Source of the DNA: Pavlovales sp. CCMP2436
Lineage: Eukaryota > Haptophyta > Pavlovophyceae > Pavlovales
Assembly (NCBI GenBank): GCA_026770615.1
Contig: MU631460.1
Location: 186,083-215,696, forward strand
Length of the DNA stretch: 29,614 bases
Direction: 5' to 3'
Both the position numbers and the translations under genes were made by a program. Position 1 is the first letter of the stretch. The number at the start of each line of letters is the position of its first letter. Shown here in pieces: positions 26,986 through 29,614 of this stretch. The notes below the pieces were generated by a model that had not been told where the DNA came from, did no database searches, and saw only the letters and a program-made list of their open reading frames with translations.

Positions 26986-27231
26986 CTAGAATTTAGATTG
27001 AGATAAGTCCGCCTGCCAAAACATCAAAAATAAGTGTACATCATCTTCTAGGTTTGAATTAACATGATTTAGTTTTTTTATCGCTGAGTTATACGTTGTT
27101 AAAAAAAAATCGATCTGCTGTCGGTGATCGCAGCAGGCGAGGAGGTTGAACGGCAGTGGCATACTGCAGTCAGTATTACACAACGGCAGACAACACGATT
27201 CTTTTTCCTGTGAATCGTCGTCATATTTCAT
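26986..27231 (-). CDS. AT-rich small ORF, unknown
   Basis: An 81-codon minus ORF (MKYDDDSQEKESCCLPLCNT...NSAIKKLNHVNSNLEDDVHL...) is AT-rich in codon use, unlike the GC-rich genes on both sides. The remaining gap to 27472 holds a poly(A) run and a small AACTGCC/GGCAGTT hairpin (27289-27309). It may be a transferred fragment or chance. No family is recognised. Confidence 0.2.
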   Translation of the reverse strand: MKYDDDSQEKESCCLPLCNTDCSMPLPFNLLACCDHRQQIDFFLTTYNSAIKKLNHVNSNLEDDVHLFLMFWQADLSQSKF

Positions 27232-27472
27232 CCAAACGGGGCTCGATTTTTGACTTTAATCTCTTAAAAAAAAAAAAAAATTAAGTATTAACTGCCTTTC
27301 TTTGGCAGTTGCCCGGATTCGGCCCAGTCCGGATTCGAATTAGTCTGCTGCCACGTGTTGTTGCACAATCGTTCTCGCCCCAGTTTCAATTAAAAATTAA
27401 ATTGTATATTCTTGCGCATGTCCCGGTCCGCTATCATCTAGACAGGCGGCCGATCCGCAGCACTCTGACAGA

Positions 27473-28567
27473 TCACCTCCCCGAGAGCGTGCTTTCGTAT
27501 CTGAAATGCGCCGCGAGCTGCTCCGCGGCCGTCTCGCCCGGCTTTAAGGGCTGGACCGTGCTCGGGAGCCGTAAGCCCGTGTATGCCGCGCCGTCGTCGC
27601 GGGGGATGAGGACCATTGGGTTACGGATAGTGCGCCGCTGCCGGACGCTCTCTCCCGTCCGGTGCGCCATCGAGCCGGCAATGTCGCTCGTGGTGAGGCT
27701 GCGGTCGAGTATCAGCCGTGGGTCGCGCAGCGGGGGTGTGTGGGCCCCGGAGTGGGTCGCGACGCCGGCCGGCGGCGCGGTCGACAGCTGATGAAAATAA
27801 GAGAGCGACGACGCCATCTGGTCTGCGAAGACCTTCGCACGGTCGGGCACGGGCTGCGCCATCCGCTCGGAACGTAGCGTCGCGAGGCGCACAGCCGAGG
27901 GGACATGGTCGCCCGCGCGCGTCTTGACCAGCGACATCCCCGGGCCGAGGTGCCATTCAACCTTTGGCACCGCCGGTAGCTTCGCCACCTGGGTCGCCGC
28001 CTGGGGACGGGTGCGACCAAAGATGTCGCGGGCGCTGCTACGGGTGCTGCCAACCGCAGTCGCGGCGAGCCCCCAGTCGTAGCGCGGGTCCATCGGGTTG
28101 AGCTGCCGCCGCGTGGAGACGCCGCTCGCCATGCGCGGACCGGTGAGCGCCTGCGCGCCCGCGATGTCGCCGGTGTAGTTGGTATCTCGGAAGTCCTGCC
28201 GCTCGTGCACATGCGTTGGACGCGAGTTCGCTCTCTCATTTGCCTTAAGCGTCATCTCCATCTGCGACTCGCCCACGGGGCGCTGCTGCTGCCGCCGCCC
28301 GCGCGGCCTGTAGAGGTCGCCGGAGATGCCCGGCATTGAGGACAACAGGCCGTCGGCGCGGCCGGACGAGCCCTCCAGCGGCTGGTAGAACGGGTTCGCC
28401 GGGTTGGTCGCGTCGCGGCGCTGCGGGATCCGACGATGTGTGCCGGCCTGCGCACCCGCGATGTCGATGACATAGTACGAGGCGTTGACCGTGCGGCGCG
28501 CCATGCGGCCGAACTCAACGTGCGCCGAGTGGAGCATGGGACCAGCATCGTAGTCCGGGACCTGCAT
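27473..28567 (-). CDS. DIAGA-repeat protein of unknown function
   Basis: Single-exon ORF of 364 aa ending in TGA, with codon use like the intact genes. Three spaced repeats share a core: YVIDIAGAQAGTHRR (about 33-47), YTGDIAGAQALTGPR (about 132-146) and TSDIAGSMAHRTGE (near 300). Each is preceded by Asn/Thr/Ser and followed by basic residues. The rest is basic and largely disordered, with motifs such as NPANPFYQPLEG and RQLNPMDPRYDWG. Repeats of the D-I-x-G-A type occur in uncharacterised and ciliary proteins of flagellated protists, to my knowledge; I cannot assign a function. There is no signal peptide or membrane segment. Confidence 0.75.
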   Translation of the reverse strand: MQVPDYDAGPMLHSAHVEFGRMARRTVNASYYVIDIAGAQAGTHRRIPQRRDATNPANPFYQPLEGSSGRADGLLSSMPGISGDLYRPRGRRQQQRPVGESQMEMTLKANERANSRPTHVHERQDFRDTNYTGDIAGAQALTGPRMASGVSTRRQLNPMDPRYDWGLAATAVGSTRSSARDIFGRTRPQAATQVAKLPAVPKVEWHLGPGMSLVKTRAGDHVPSAVRLATLRSERMAQPVPDRAKVFADQMASSLSYFHQLSTAPPAGVATHSGAHTPPLRDPRLILDRSLTTSDIAGSMAHRTGESVRQRRTIRNPMVLIPRDDGAAYTGLRLPSTVQPLKPGETAAEQLAAHFRYESTLSGR

Positions 28568-28705
28568 CGCGCAAGGTGCTGTCCTGCTGCGAGCCCGCTG
28601 CAGGCTGAAGCTCGCCGCGAGCCTGCTCCGGGCAGGAGCGGCCGGCTGCTCGCAGCACGACAGCCTCGTGTTTTGTAACGAACACGAGTCTTAAAAAAAA
28701 AACTA

Positions 28706-28772
28706 CGTCGCAGCGCTCAGACCAGCACAACATTCAGAACAGTCAGACGCCAGCTTGAATCCCTATCAGTAA
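28706..28772 (+). repeat. Repeat family B copy
   Basis: GTCGCAGCGCTCAGACCAGC, ACAACATTCAGAACAGTCAG and ACGCCAGCTTGAATCCCTAT. It lies upstream of the DIAGA-repeat gene. Confidence 0.65.
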
Positions 28773-28774
28773 CT

Positions 28775-29614
28775 TAATATGAAGACAGGCAGCAGCAGTC
28801 AGGCGAATCCAGAGTGCGAAGAGCTCAGCCAGTGATAGCCCAGGTGGTCCTACGCGGCGTCATACCACGACGGCGTCTTTTGTCGCGGGTGGTATGCGCC
28901 CTCAGCCCACGCCTCGGTGCCGTCGTCGTCAGCGCCGAAGTGTGGGCTGAAAGTAGCGAACCCGACTACTCGAAAAACTTCGACGTATTATTACTATTTT
29001 TTTTATTTTTTTATGATGCCACTATGAACTTACAAAGGAAAAAACAACAAGTCCAAAAACCCTTAACACAAGGAGTCACGAATAACAAACGGAAAAGTTA
29101 AGTATCTCCAACCCCCAGCTAAAAACGGGTAACACGATCAAGCAGCAAAGCACTAGAACAAAAACCAATAAAGACCAGCCGAAACACACAGGGCAAGGCC
29201 GCCGCCTAGACAGCGCGAGGCCGCACCCTTCCTAAGACAAGGAATAGGATAGCCGACACACACCAAGCCACATACTAGGCTGTACCCGCATTTGCGGGTA
29301 CAGCATAGCACGGTCCAGGCTTTAAGGAGGTTTTTTGCGTATATGTTTTGTTGTAATTATGCGCAGGATCGCGGCGGCGCGATGCGACGACGAGCAAGGA
29401 TCGTGGCGGAGAGACAACGCGGGGAGTAAGATAGCACATGAGACGACCGATGCGCTGACCCTCCCATGTCATGCCCGTACGCCTTCGGGCTGCAAGTCGG
29501 GGGACGTTAAAAGAACTTATAAAAAAAGCACACCCCAACAGACCTAAAGAAGAAAAGAATGTTTATTCGTTGAGAGGAGGATTTTTTGAGTCGCCCTGTC
29601 CGGCCGGCTAGAGA
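28775..29614. other. Right-end region, no supported gene
   Basis: It contains nested inverted repeats at 28850-28949 (ATACCAC/GTGGTAT and CAGCCCAC/GTGGGCTG). An A-rich plus strand follows at about 29020-29180, then a perfect 11-bp hairpin GCTGTACCCGC/GCGGGTACAGC at 29279-29304. A TTATAAAAAAA box lies near 29517. ORFs at 28814, 29275 (-) and 29335 lack protein-like features. The poly-basic end may be the edge of another element. Confidence 0.5.

Noticed and set aside
25493..28733. Minus-strand ORFs starting MLCWSERC at 25750 and 28733 as paralogous genes
   Set aside because: The shared start is only the family B repeat read in reverse; the rest is unrelated.

Overview
This window looks like nuclear DNA of a photosynthetic eukaryote with a complex (secondary) plastid. 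The best-supported genes have GT-AG introns. Exons are GC-rich and introns are AT-rich or microsatellite-rich. Several predicted proteins start with a signal peptide followed by a plastid transit-like or twin-arginine segment. A haptophyte or similar alga is my inference; no rRNA, tRNA or organelle marker fixes the lineage. About half of the window is interspersed repeat.

Layout. 1-1400: minus-strand remains of a non-LTR retrotransposon-like ORF, running off the left edge through a GCT-rich minisatellite. 1445-1993: intact thylakoid-lumen-type protein. 2462-4279: metallophosphatase-like N-terminus and a broken F-box/kelch gene. 4500-8100: repeats, a TA-flanked MITE, a SINE-like copy and a decayed ORF. 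8163-10798: complete four-exon cyclic-nucleotide-binding protein kinase with an altered DFG motif. 10800-15740: repeats, hairpins, a second MITE with a nested SINE-like insertion, and a 2.1 kb unit with 121-bp inverted ends and a four-fold 67-codon tandem repeat. 15743-17417: complete three-exon uroporphyrinogen decarboxylase. 17696-19663: divergently transcribed bifunctional-nuclease/UVR protein. 20110-26935: seven-exon DUF3067 protein whose introns hold decayed copies of its own exons, MITEs and SINE-like repeats. 27473-28567: single-exon DIAGA-repeat protein. The last kilobase has no supported gene.

Functionally, hemE, the BFN/UVR gene, the DUF3067 gene and the lumen protein all point to the plastid. 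hemE and BFN/UVR share a 278-bp divergent promoter containing a perfect 20-bp inverted repeat. The most unusual findings are the truncated exon copies beside three exons of the DUF3067 gene, and two insertions whose uninterrupted sites survive elsewhere in the window: one MITE inside an exon copy, and one MITE that later received a SINE-like insert. The intact genes end in TGA (the DUF3067 gene in TAG) and use the standard code. The in-frame TAG/TAA codons elsewhere are best read as pseudogene decay.
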